Shown in pieces: positions 34,345 through 45,549 of a stretch of 64,000 nucleotides of DNA. The notes beneath the pieces are model-generated. The model did not search any database, had not been told where the DNA came from, and saw only the letters and a list, made by a program, of their open reading frames with translations. How positions within the stretch are numbered: the first letter of the stretch is position 1; every line of letters begins with the position of its first letter. Origin of the DNA: Narthecium ossifragum (taxonomy: Eukaryota > Streptophyta > Magnoliopsida > Dioscoreales > Nartheciaceae); assembly GCA_963920575.1 (NCBI GenBank), contig OY986968.1, positions 6,069,485 to 6,133,484 on the forward strand. The letters run 5' to 3'. A program made the translations under genes and the position numbers.

Positions 34345-35990
34345 CGGCATGTTTGGTTCGCACAAGGAATGGGAGTGGGAATGGGAATGGGATTAGGAAT
34401 GGATTATTACCAAGGTGATTTTGTGATATCATGATTGGGAATAGGAATGAAGCATTACCGTGTTTGGTATACAAATAAAAACCCGGGAATGGAATGGGAA
34501 TGAAGTACAAATGACTAAAATACCCTCATTTTCTTTTCTTTCATTTGTTGTTTTTACGATGAGAGAAAATTGTAGATACAGGTGAATTAAGCTGGATAAA
34601 TTATACAATACACATATCTTTAAATGTGTCACGTATTAATAAAGAAACAACGAAGGAAAGGTAGCAGCTAAATCTATATAGTAGCAGCTCTAATTACTAT
34701 CTAAAAATATTTAAAACAAAATTGCCAACATAAGAAATCCATCTCTATTCATATAAAAACTCTGTTATGTCTAGCCCATTAATCAGTGAAATCAACAAAC
34801 CCACAACCACTATTTAGATTTATAACAAAATGAACACCTCTGCACCTAAACCCAACCCCATTAAAAAAAAAGTATCAAGAGCAACACACATATTGCATGA
34901 TCCAATATAAGCTACCCATCACCCACTGCTGTGGGAGTGGGGCCTTCATTTGTCGGGCAACCCATCCATGCTTGTCTTCCATCGCCACCATCCGTCCATT
35001 CAAAGTCAGAACTACAGCCGTCCCTTCCCCCTACCTTATTCATCAACTGCGGCGGAGCCCCTTTCGGCTCGCCGTCCGTCGAATCCCAACTACCTGTCTC
35101 TCGTAGCACTAACAGAGAAGAAGAAAGGTGCTCGTGGTGGTGGTGGTGGTGGTGGTGGACACCGGGAATGCCATAAGGGCTGCACGTACGTCGACGTAGG
35201 AAGGCGTTCAAGTGTGTGGATTTACAGTGAGCTCTTTTAGGGCGGCAATGGAGATGCGCTTCTCTGGGTCGGCGATGAGGAGGCGAGAGACAACACGCCG
35301 GGCGTCCGGCGAAAACCACGGCGGGATTTGGTACTCTGCTTTGAAGATCCGTGCGAGCCCCGTCGTATCCCCGCCGGCGGAGGCTGAAGAGCAGCGGGAG
35401 GAGAAGAGGGAAGAAGGGGTGCGCGTTCGAGGCGGCCGGAGGAGAGAACAGGGGAGGAGAAGAGGGAGGGAGGGAGAAGAAGAAGAGATGCGCGTACCAT
35501 CGTCCTCGTCGAAGCCCGTCACTAGCCCCCGCAGCGGCGGAGATGCGCCGTCCCTCTCGGCGTCGGTCAGCCGGAGGCTGAAGAGCAGCGGCAGAGAGAA
35601 GAAGAAGAGAAACAGGGGAGGAGAAGAGGGACGCGGAAGAGAGAAGGGAGACGGGGAAGAAGAAGAGGGAAGAGGGAAGAGGACGGGTAAGAGAGAAGAG
35701 AAGAAGAAGAGGGAAGAGGGAAGAGGACGGGGAAGAGAGGAGAAGAAGAAGAGGGAAGAGACCCGACAAAGACCTGGTGAGGGTAATTTAGTAATTTAAT
35801 TTTCTATTCCCTTCATTGTTGGGAACGGAATGAACCATTCCGGGGTATGAGATGGGAATGATCTATTTCCAAGTTGTCAGGAATGAAACATTCCATTCCT
35901 GACATTAAGTCCCAACCAAATATGGGAATGTGATTTGACTTGGGAATTGACCATTTCATTCCCAAGTTTTTTGCCCAACCAAACATGTCG
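34345..35990. mobile_element. Non-autonomous Harbinger-like element with a captured gene piece
   Basis: Ends CGGCATGTTTGGTT and, reversed, CGACATGTTTGGTT are flanked by TTA (34342-34344 and 35991-35993). Both subterminal regions contain GGAATGGGAATG-like repeats typical of this group. No transposase is present. The GC-rich interior (about 34900-35780) is unlike the AT-rich arms and holds a protein-kinase fragment, CT-rich runs and a short CAC microsatellite (35137-35160). Confidence 0.85.
35215..35360 (-). pseudogene. Captured protein-kinase C-lobe fragment (CIPK/SnRK3-like)
   Basis: The minus-strand frame gives ARIFKAEYQIPPWFSPDARR and VVSRLLIADPEKRISIAAL, kinase subdomains X-XI in the form seen in CBL-interacting protein kinases. 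Sequence upstream is low-complexity and downstream is unrelated, so only this exon piece was captured. It lies inside the Harbinger-like element and cannot encode an active kinase. Confidence 0.75.
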
Positions 35991-36545
35991 TTAATGTTTA
36001 GAGAAGGGAACAAGAGGATAACTAGAGAAGATTGAAGGTGAAACTAGGGCGGATTGAGTAATACCTAAGTAACCTACCCATTGATTCAAATTGATCAACA
36101 TTTTATTTCTTTTCTTTATTAGTTTAGATAACTCTATCCTATCTTTGATCCTTTTGCTTAGTTTTAGGGTTTTGAGAATTGATTTTGATTTCCAACGTTT
36201 TCTCTGTGGATCGATTCCGAACTTCACCGCTATATCTACCTAGTAGTTTAGTGATTGAATAAGGACATAAATTTAATATTTGATTGAGTTTGCAACGTTT
36301 TAACGACGACGTTTGTAAGCGATCACTATGCATCACATCAATGCTTCATCCGATTAAGTCACAGTTTGTTTACTAAGCATCGCTCCGCATCGTTCGTTCA
36401 TCCCTATCCCAATCCCGATCTGGTAAGAATGTATGAGTTCACGTGTTACATGAACTCACATATTCTTCTTACTTTCTTTTGAGTATATCCTCTCCTTATA
36501 CCCACTTTAATATTCAAAGCTATGCATGCATATCTACATATATAT

Positions 36546-36579
<34 letters not shown>

Positions 36580-37242
36580 CTAACAATCCCCCACTTAGCT
36601 TAGAATATTAATATTCTAATAAGTATTCTATCATACACCAATAATACTATACATAGTAGAAGGTATCTTTCGACTTAAACCTCCTATTAGTAGGTATATC
36701 AAAGTTCTAATAGAACCAATGGTGGTCTAAGCTTAAACCCAGATCCTTTTATTTTAAAACCGGAAATGCCACCCACATAATATTATTTAATTCTATGAGA
36801 AATTCTCCAAATTCCTGTTAGCACTATTATGGCCATGTGCTATATCCTAGGTCCGTGAACATTTGCAAAAGTAAAACCATAACTTTTGCTAGAAGCAACA
36901 CCCCTTCTTATATTCATATAGATGAAGTTACTTTCATGTCTCTATTGTCCAAGACAAATTTTATAAACTTCATTAAGAGTAAAATACTCATCCTTTCACA
37001 ACATGTTATGTGAGGGCCCGTCCCTCTGACCTGCCTTGACCGCGTGGGTCGAGGGCCATTTTCCTATTGATTTATTTCCGCGTCGGGTACGATCGGGCGA
37101 TCGTATGGCAATTTGGGCCCCAGGGGCATTTTGGTAAATATACCCTCTGGTGGTCGGTTTCACACCCGCATTGCACCCACGGCCTTGGATTGATGTATGT
37201 GTTTGATTAGAATCTCTAATGTGCGTCCGATCGGAAGATCAG

Positions 37243-39663
37243 TGTCGCGCCCCGACCCGCAGACGCCAAACCGGGCCGAGACACGAGGGGGAAAGACCTA
37301 CAACTATTAGCTTCAACTGGCGGAAACAGTTGAAACTAATAGACAGCTGGCAGAAACAGCTGACAACAAGAACAAGGCAGAAGCAAACGTATTAACATCT
37401 ATTACCATCTATTACAAGACAAATATAATAGAGTTAACAAGAGTTCTAGTACAACAGGTTTACAAGGGATCAACTAAAGTCCCCAAAAGCTACGACACCC
37501 ACCAGGGTCTCCGCGAAGGCACAAACAAACCCATCCTGACCCTCAGACATGGCCAGGAGCCGGCGCGCTACCACGAGACGACCGACGGGGAAGCACCGGA
37601 GAGGAGCTGGGACCCGCACCTGCAAACAACACAGTCCAGGTAGGAATGAGCACCAGCTCAGCAGGGTCCTACTCTACCACTCTCGCAAAAAAGGCAACAC
37701 CAAACGAACCAACTCTGAAGCCAAGTACTGAGGCTTGCCAAGGATCCTATAAATCCCGTCAATAACCCGAAGGGCTCCTGTCCCAAGTACGCCCCTCTGA
37801 CAACCACTGCTCAGGGATGGGCAACTCCGACAATCCCTGACACATGGTGGACATGGCGCTACTAGTAAGACACCCTTCTCCAAGCGGGATCTCCACACTT
37901 GGCGGAACAACCGTGGTTAAGACTACCATCTCTCAGTACTCCAAGCAGCAGAGCCAACACGACCCCCAACAACCGACCAACAACTAAGTCTAGCCAAGGA
38001 GTCCATTGATCCCATCGATGGTTCTCCCCCCCATCCAGGGTTCCTGTCCAACATACGTCCCTCCGACAGCCACTGCTCGAGGACTGGGCTACCTCCGACG
38101 GTCCCTGACACAGGGTGGGCAAGTCGATACCTGTAGGACACCCTTACCCTTGCTGGACACCAACAAGGGGACACGAGTCGGGGTAACGGCATCCACCACT
38201 TAGCCTTTGATCACCGAAGTTCACGGGTCGACCCCACCCAGTGTAACCTAGCATGTCTAATGCACAGGAAGCAGGGCAGGATATGAATAAGGAAAACAGT
38301 AACAAACAACACAGCAGGGGCACACCTTCGGCCCATTTAAACTAACCACTCCCGAGGGTCATGACTCCTTCGGTTCACCACAAAGCAGTAAAGGGCATAC
38401 CGTCAGCCCATTTATCCTACATATCCCGAGAGGCATCATCCTCTCGGTTCAACCACATAGCAGTAAATATTCAAGCATGGTGAGCAACATGATAAGCCCC
38501 AAGGGCAGAACCGTCAAAACCACCTACATGCGAAGCCCCACGGGCAAAACCGCATTTAAACAAGTAAAATTCTTCCCTGCATCGAAGGAGATCGATCCTA
38601 TGCAGCAATGGGATCGATCTTCCTCGAGGCTAGCAGTACCTGTCCTGGTCACCCAAACGGGATTGATCCCCACCCATATGGGGATCGATCTCGTATGTGA
38701 CGTAAGGGACACCTCAGCTGACCGCCAAGAGATCGATCTCCCAACCCCAGGGAGATCGATCCCGCTCGGGCGGGGCGTGCCACCCCCAAAGAGATCGATC
38801 CCAAGCTATATGGGATCGATCCCAATGGGTGCACCGGCGGCCGATCGGCGAAGAATACCGCCGGAACCGCAACCATTCCTCATCAAACTTGATGGACTGG
38901 TAGATCTAAGAACCACGAAGCTACTCATGGCTTCAAAACCGGAAAACATCAACTATGCAAGGAGATCTATTGAAATCAAAACTGGATTTCAAAATCCTTA
39001 AAACAAGCCGGCGTCTTTGAGTGGGATCCCTACCTCCACAGAGCTGCTTCGATCCACGAAGCCTAGCCTAGGATCTTCCTCACGCCGTCACGGTTCCAAC
39101 GAGCCTTCAAGCTCCAAGAACGATGGCCGGAGGAGGGAGAACGGAGGAGGAAAGGGGGCTGCCGGAACAGGGGAAGAAAACAGAGCCGGGAGGAAGAAGA
39201 GGGAAGAAGAGAAAGAAAGGGAGGAGGAGGGGAAGGGGATAAGGCCGGGGAAAGCCGGCGAAAGCGGGGGAAAGGCGAAGGAGGGGAGCAAAAGTCTCCC
39301 CTCCCCTGACAGGGGAAGCGACGGCCATTGCCGTGGCCGTCCTTCGAACTCCACCGCCAACGACTTCCAGGGCAAGTGAGATCGATCTCCATTGCATGCG
39401 GGATCGATCCCTAGCAAACGGGATTGATCCCCCTTGACAAAGGGATCGATCTCCTATGCCCAGAAAGGCAAACTTGGGCTGAGATACAAGCCCAAGCCCA
39501 GATCTTTCGATCTCGGGTCCACCTAACCTTTCTAAACAAACACAAGCACCAAACAGGGTCTGTGTGTGCACACCCAGTGTGAAACGACTGCTAAGGCACA
39601 ATTTCCCATATTGCCCTTGTGGTCAACCACAAGTCAAGGGAAAAAGAGGGGCGGGTCCTCACA
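37243..39663 (-). repeat. 3' LTR of the gag-only Tekay element (uninterrupted copy)
   Basis: This intact copy shows what the other LTR looked like before insertion: GTATGTGACGTAAGG at 38694-38708 runs straight through the site where the Athila element entered the sister LTR. It contains a GA-rich block (39108-39290) and two groups of GATCGATC pairs. Confidence 0.92.
38590..38821. promoter_or_regulatory. GATCGATC pair array in the Tekay LTR
   Basis: Pairs start at 38590/38612, 38661/38683 (first is GATTGATC), 38731/38754 and 38793/38814, with distances of 22, 22, 23 and 21. A second group lies at 39380/39402 and 39422/39444. Several sites differ from their partners in the sister LTR by C-to-T at the CpG, as expected from cytosine methylation decay. 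Confidence 0.75.
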
Positions 39664-39858
39664 TTCTAAAACCCTTAAAAGAAATCTCGTCCTCAAGATT
39701 CGATCAAGGTAGGGGTCGGAAACGAAAACAACGCCTAACAGGATACTACAAAGCGGTTAAAGTTACCTCTGGAGGTGGGTGGTGCTACGGTCAGTGGAAG
39801 CGGGTGCTGAGACAGGTAGTCCTGATAGGACGGCTGCACCTCGTCTGTGTAGGGGTGG

Positions 39859-40848
39859 TCAGGTAGGGCGAACACATGTCCCCCACCATCCGCTCTGGCT
39901 CTGCCTCCGCTGCGGCCTTGCCCGGCTCCACCTCTCTGCCCACGCCCAGCCCAGGCCTCTCCGCCTCGACCTCCCGACGGTGCCGCACCCTGCGAGCTCC
40001 GCCGCGGACAGTCCCTGCGGAAGTGCCCCGGCTGCTAGCAGTGGAAACACAGCGCTGGCCCACGCTCGGACTGCTGTCCTCGGCCTCCCCTGGCAACGAG
40101 GCTCCACCGCCAATGCAGCACCCAGAACCGCGGAGTAGGTGGTCGCCTGGCGCGCGGCGATCAACCTCCTGAGCTCTTCCCGGAGCCCCCTCTCAAAGTG
40201 CAGGGCTCGGGCGGTGGGGTCGGCTGCCATTGGTCCAGTGTACCGGACCAGGTGTGTGAAGGTGGTGGCATACTGCTGCACCGTAAGAGAACCCTGAGTG
40301 AGACTGAGGTACTCCTCAGCCAATGCCACCCGCGTACTGTAGGGGAAGAACGCGTCAAGGAAAGCTGCACGAAAGCCCTCCCAGGACAACTGCTCTCCTC
40401 CTGCTCTGGTGACCTGAACGATGCGCCACCAGTCCCGGGCATCTCCCACAAGCTGGAGTGCCGCGAGTCTGACCCGGAGGGGGTCGCTCTCGTCAAACAA
40501 GAGGTCGAGCAAACTGGTGACCCCGCCGAGCCACTCCTCTGCCGCTGACGGATCCCTGCTTCCGCCGTTGAACCTCGGCGGGTCCAACCGGCGGAACTCG
40601 AGGACCTTAGACGATAAGGAGCGCCTGGCGACGGGCGGGGGGACCTCCCTACGGCGGAGGGGAACCTCTACATCGCCGCCCACCGCAGAGTTTGTCTCTG
40701 TCGCTGGTACGTAGGGCTGGTGCTGACGCTCCTCAGCCTCGGAAGTCTGCCGGACATCCCTCGCCTCAGGAGGATCGCCACGGCCCAACCCGCGAGGACT
40801 GCCAGACTGCCCTGCCATCTGTACCAACAACAGAAACACGAGTTCCAC
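39859..40848 (-). pseudogene. Damaged Tekay-type gag
   Basis: The likely start is the Met at 40818 (MAGQSGSPRG). The capsid domain reads LEFRRLDPPRFNGGSRDPSA, EEWLGGVTSLLDLLF, WEGFRAAFLDAFFP and QYATTFTHLVRYTGP, the retrotrans_gag fold. Toward the end the frame is lost: the zinc-knuckle residues CFHC...GHFRRDC are visible near 40005-40050 in another frame, and that frame has a stop inside the knuckle. So this gag has a frameshift plus a stop and ends without a usable nucleic-acid-binding domain. Confidence 0.8.
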
Positions 40849-42477
40849 TCGTCAAAGACGAAAACAGACTGCACTCAGCAAAGAGATACAAACACACTCA
40901 GCGGAAAAGAAGGCAAGCAAACAGGGATGTTCTAACCCTAGAACTACCCCAACCCATGCATGTCTCCGCAGAGACCCGATCCAGTTCCATGGGGTCTACA
41001 ACCTATGCTCTGATACCAAGCTGTCGCGCCCCGACCCGCAGACGCCAAACCGGGCCGGGACACGAGGGGGAAAGACCTACAACTACTAGCTTCAACTGGC
41101 GGAAACAGTTGAAACTAATAGACAGCTGGCGGAAACAGCTGACAACAAGAACAAGGCGGAAGCAAACGTAACAACATCTATTAACATCTATTACAAGACA
41201 AATATAATAGAGTTACCAAGAGTTCTAGTACAACAGGTTTACAAGGGATCAACTACAGTCCCCAAAAAGCTATGACACCCACCGGGGTCTCCGCGAAGGC
41301 ACAAACAAACCCATCCTGACCCTCAGACATGGCTAGGAGCCGGCGCGCTACCACGAGACGACCGACGGGGAAGCACCGGAGAGGAGCTGGGACCCGCACC
41401 TGCAAACAACACAGTCCAGGTAGGAATGAGCAACAGCTCAGCAGGGTCCTACATTACCACTCTCGCAAAGAAGGCAACACCAAACGAACCAACTCTGAAG
41501 CCAAGTACTGAGGCTTGCCAAGGATCCCATAAATCCCGTCAATAACCCGAAGGGCTCCTGTCCCAAGTACGCCCTCCGACAACCACTGCTCAGGGATGGG
41601 CAACTCCGACAATCCCTGACACAGGGTGGACATGGCGCTACTAGTAGGACACCCTTCTCCAAGCGGGATCTCCACACTAGGAGGAACGACCGTGGTTAAG
41701 ACTACCATCTCTCAGTACTCCAAGCAGCAGAGCCAACACGACCCCCAACTCCCGACCAACAACTAAGTCTAGCTAAGGAGTCCATCGATCCCATCGATGG
41801 TTCTCCCCCTCCAGGGTTTCTGTCCAACATACGTCCCTCCGACAGCCACTGCTCGAGGACTGGGCTACCTCTGACGGTCCCTGACACAGGGTGGGCAAGA
41901 CGATACCTGTAGGACACCCTTACCCTTGCTGGACACCAACAAGGGGACACGAGTCGGGGTAACGACATCCACCACTTAGCCTTTGATCACCGAAGTTCAC
42001 GGGTCGACCCCACCCAGTGTAACCTAGCATGTCTAATGCACAGGAAGCAGGGCAGGATATGAATAAGGAAAACAGTAACAAACAACACAGCAGGGGCACA
42101 CCTTCGGCCCATTTAAACTAACCACTCCCGAGGGTCATGACTCCTTCGTTTCACCACAAAGTAGTAAAGGGCATACCGTCAGCCCATTTATCCCATATAT
42201 CCTAAGAGGCATCATCCTCTCGTTTCAACCACAAAGCAGTAAATATTCAAGCATGGTGAGCAACATGATAAGCCCCAAGGGCAGAACCGTCAAAACCACC
42301 TACATGCGAAGCCCCGCGGGCAAAACCGTATTTAAACAAGTAAAAGTCTTCCCTGCGTCGAAGGAGATTGATCCCATGCAGCAATGGGATCGATCTTCCT
42401 CGAGGCTAGCAGTACCCGTCCTGGTCACCCAAACGGGATCGATCCCCACCCATATAGGGATCGATATCGTATGTGAC

Positions 42478-44308
42478 TGATGTCGCTCAAATGTGTCACG
42501 CACAGCGGTCGCGGTGCAGTACAGCATAAGAGAGGTCAAATCCCACAGAGAGACAAGCAGGAAAGATCCAGAAACACAGATAACAATGAATTGAAAACAA
42601 TCAAGAGCGATGAAAGTTAAGAAAATAGATCGAAGATGTAATGGTAAGATAAAGTTAACGAAAGAAATCAAGATTTGAATGAGGCTAGGCTTTAGGAATC
42701 ACTTCACTCGGATTTAGGTTCTTCTCTTCTCAATGGTTCATATGATACACAGTTAAGGGATTCACATCCCAATCGCCTTAACCGGAAGATATGGAATTAT
42801 GAATCTGATAAAATATAAATGTCTCTTTCTATGATTGATTCCTCCTTTTTATAGTTCTAACTTCATCCAGCCAAACCTAAGAATACACGATACCGGCTGT
42901 CACTACAGGCAACGCGCAGCAAAAGTTCATCGGGACAAAGCCCTAACTCTAACCGGATCCCTAAGAATACACAATACCAACTCTCACAATCGGCAATGCA
43001 TAGCAAAGATCTCTCGGTATAGAGCCCCAACCTTATCTAACCAGATCCCTAAGAATATACAATACCAGCTGTCACTACGGGCAATGTATAGCAAAGGTCT
43101 CACGAGACTCGGTAGGAGAATTAAAGGAGATAACTATGGGATCACAATATCATAAAAGAAGCATGACTGGATTTATAATAATGTTTAACCACAAAGCAAT
43201 CTGTGAAGATCCAATACATAAGAAGAGTTTAACAATAAAGATTAAAAACATGAACCATCGTTGGAGAAGAAACCCTAATCCTCGCTAGATCATCCGTCCG
43301 CCATGCCCGTGGATTACTCGGCCATAGATGGAGATGTATCCTTCTTTTTTCTCTTGAAAAACTCCTGAAAAGAGCCTCCAAAAACGTCCAAGAAGTCCCC
43401 TTTGATTAGCCCTAAGTTTCCTATTTATAGGGTCCAAGAATTAGTAAACTCGGATTAATCAAAACCGTTGATTTTCGTCACTGGGCAAGTCCGATCGATC
43501 CTTCTCGGGATGTTGGATCGATCGGTCTCTTGAGATCTCCAATCTTCTAGCTTCGCCCGTGTCCGATCGATGGACGGATCGATCGAACTCTGCTCCTTTA
43601 AAAAGCATACGTTCTGTCACCCTTTAATTCCCAAGTCCGATCGATCGGATTATGTATGTTGGATCGATTGGTTGAGTAAAAATCCGCTGTTTTTGACTTT
43701 TTCCGAGTCCGATCGATCAGACCATTGGTGTCGGATCGATCGGACCCTATGGGAGCGAAGGAGGGATCGATCGGATCATAAAAATCCACATTCTCTGGGT
43801 ATTTTTGAGTCCGATAGATCCAACTCTAGGAGTTGGATCGATCGGGCTCAGTAGGAGTGATGGTTCGATCGATCGAACCATATTCAGCCAAAAACTACAT
43901 GTTCTGTCACGGTTTTGCCAGGTCCGATCGATCGGACCTTCGCTCGGACTTCCAGCTTATTTTCCTTTCTGCCATTCAGACTGCGCATTGATACTGAAAT
44001 TGCCGTAACTTCTTCTAGGAAACTCGGAATCACGAACCGTAAAATTCCCCAGAATCTAGACTTCAAGAGATTTCCAACCATATATGGCACATCATCTGAT
44101 TCTTCATGAGCAGGTACAGATTAATTGTTGAAGTTGATCCATATACTCTTTTCAGCTTCTTTTAGCTCCAATTTCCTGCATTTTCCAAACAACCATGTGA
44201 AGCAACATATAGATATAAAAATAGTAATAAAGATGCTGATTAAGGATAATAATCTAGCAATTGAGATGGTTTTAAGGTTGTTCAGAGTGCACTTTCATGC
44301 ACTCATCA
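42478..44308 (-). repeat. 3' LTR of the gag-only Athila element
   Basis: It starts (minus) TGATGAGTGC, ends GAGCGACATCA. Palindrome pairs start at 43493/43516, 43639/43662, 43711/43734 and 43813/43836 (all 23 apart) and 43565/43577 (12 apart). A box AAAAACTACATGTTCTGTCA lies at 43890-43909. Confidence 0.93.
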
Positions 44309-45549
44309 CACCCCCCAACCAGCTTATTGCTAGTCTCTAGCAATTCAAAGCGCATAGAATATAATTAAGCACACTAACGGTTCAAGGATGTAGACAAGCA
44401 TGATAAAAATTCTACCTTATCAAGTCAATAGTGTTTCATACAGTACAGAGCATGAAAACTTCTTATACTCATACACATACTACCAACATATGAAATCAAC
44501 TTCTACACATCAAAACATGCTAATCACCATCCAGAAGAACACATGTGAGATGACAAATAAATGTTACGTGCAGAAGCAACTTCTACCCACCATTAGTCCA
44601 AACACACTACTATCATCATGACCAATCATCCAACCCTCGCACTTTAAGTACAGCATGCTCTTTCTCTATTTTTTTCTTTTCAACTATCAGACATTTTGCC
44701 TTTTTACGCGAGCACTCTCCGCTTCTTGAGGCGCAGAGACCCGGTTACTTAGCAAAACACTTAGTAGTTTTTTTTTTTTTCGCTATAAGTGGTTCTACCT
44801 TTTTATGCGAGCTCCCCGCTTCCTGAGGCAAGAACACCCGGTTACTCAGTAGATCACTTAATAGTTGTTTAGGCACAGCTTTATCAAGCTCGAGAACTTT
44901 TTCTGTTTTTTTTCTGCATGCAATACTCAACACTAGCTAATGTTGAAATCATGGTCTCGATGGACAATAGCATGCTCATTTCTCTAGTGAGTATAATTAC
45001 CACTGCACATAAAGTGTTCGTGTGTGGATCACATGATGTTATACGTTCAGGTTATCACGCATGCAATCAATGTATTGGTCAATCCATATGAAAGCAACAT
45101 ATAGAATAAGCATAAAAATTTCAGCTCATGTACAATTTCTAATATCATATTCAATTCAACACTATTAAGCTCAATAAGGTAGCATGCATAAGGTCATGCA
45201 TGCCTACACCCCCCAACCTGAAATTCACATTGTCCTCAATGTGTGCTAATCGTGTAAATAAGCAGAAGGGTATTGGCTGAATTTTCATATATGACAGAAA
45301 TAAAAATAGGAAATCGAAATAAGAGCGAGGCCACCTGACAGATTAAGCAAATATCTCCTCAAGGCTCCTCATGGTGGCCGAAATCTTCATCTCAATGATG
45401 GCTGGCCAAAATCTCCAACGGAAGGCAGGGACTGCTCGAGCACCTAAAAAAAAAAAGCAAAACAACCGAAAACAAAAGCAAACATGCAAGCACACAATAT
45501 AAAAATAACTCAAGCATTCTCAAGCATACAAGAAAGCAAATCGAGCAAG
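44309..45549 (-). other. 3' noncoding region of the gag-only Athila element
   Basis: No coding frame. It contains two direct copies of a segment of about 80 bp (about 44690-44760 and 44785-44860) with GTAACCGGG and GTAAAAAGG on the minus strand. The same region occurs at 230-420 and, in a single related copy, at 56130-56200 of the other Athila family. The conservation suggests a function in the RNA, which is an inference. Confidence 0.6.

Larger units (their letters stand above)
33231..36325 (+). repeat. Solo LTR, Athila-like family 3, interrupted
   Basis: It starts TGATAAGTCACTAAATG and ends TAAGCGATCA. It aligns in pieces with the reverse complement of 15848-17187. Flanking pentamers are GTATG (33226-33230) and CTATG (36326-36330), alike at 4 of 5. 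Without the nested 1.65-kb insertion (34345-35990) it is about 1.45 kb, close to its relative's 1.34 kb. Confidence 0.75.
32901..37008 (-). mobile_element. Copia remnant: LTR piece and 3' internal end, interrupted by a solo LTR
   Basis: On the minus strand, 37008-36586 is Copia 3' noncoding sequence ending in a polypurine tract GTGGGGGAT (36586-36594). The LTR then starts TGTTAGATATATA at 36585 and continues to 36326, and beyond the inserted solo LTR into 33230 and below. The far LTR end was not identified. A long AT microsatellite (36540-36580) lies at the LTR start. No coding frame survives; the upstream pol is displaced by the Tekay element beginning at 37009. Confidence 0.6.

Noticed and set aside
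35212..35799. Charged Glu/Lys/Arg-rich plus-strand frame
   Set aside because: Low-complexity GA-rich DNA antisense to the captured kinase fragment.
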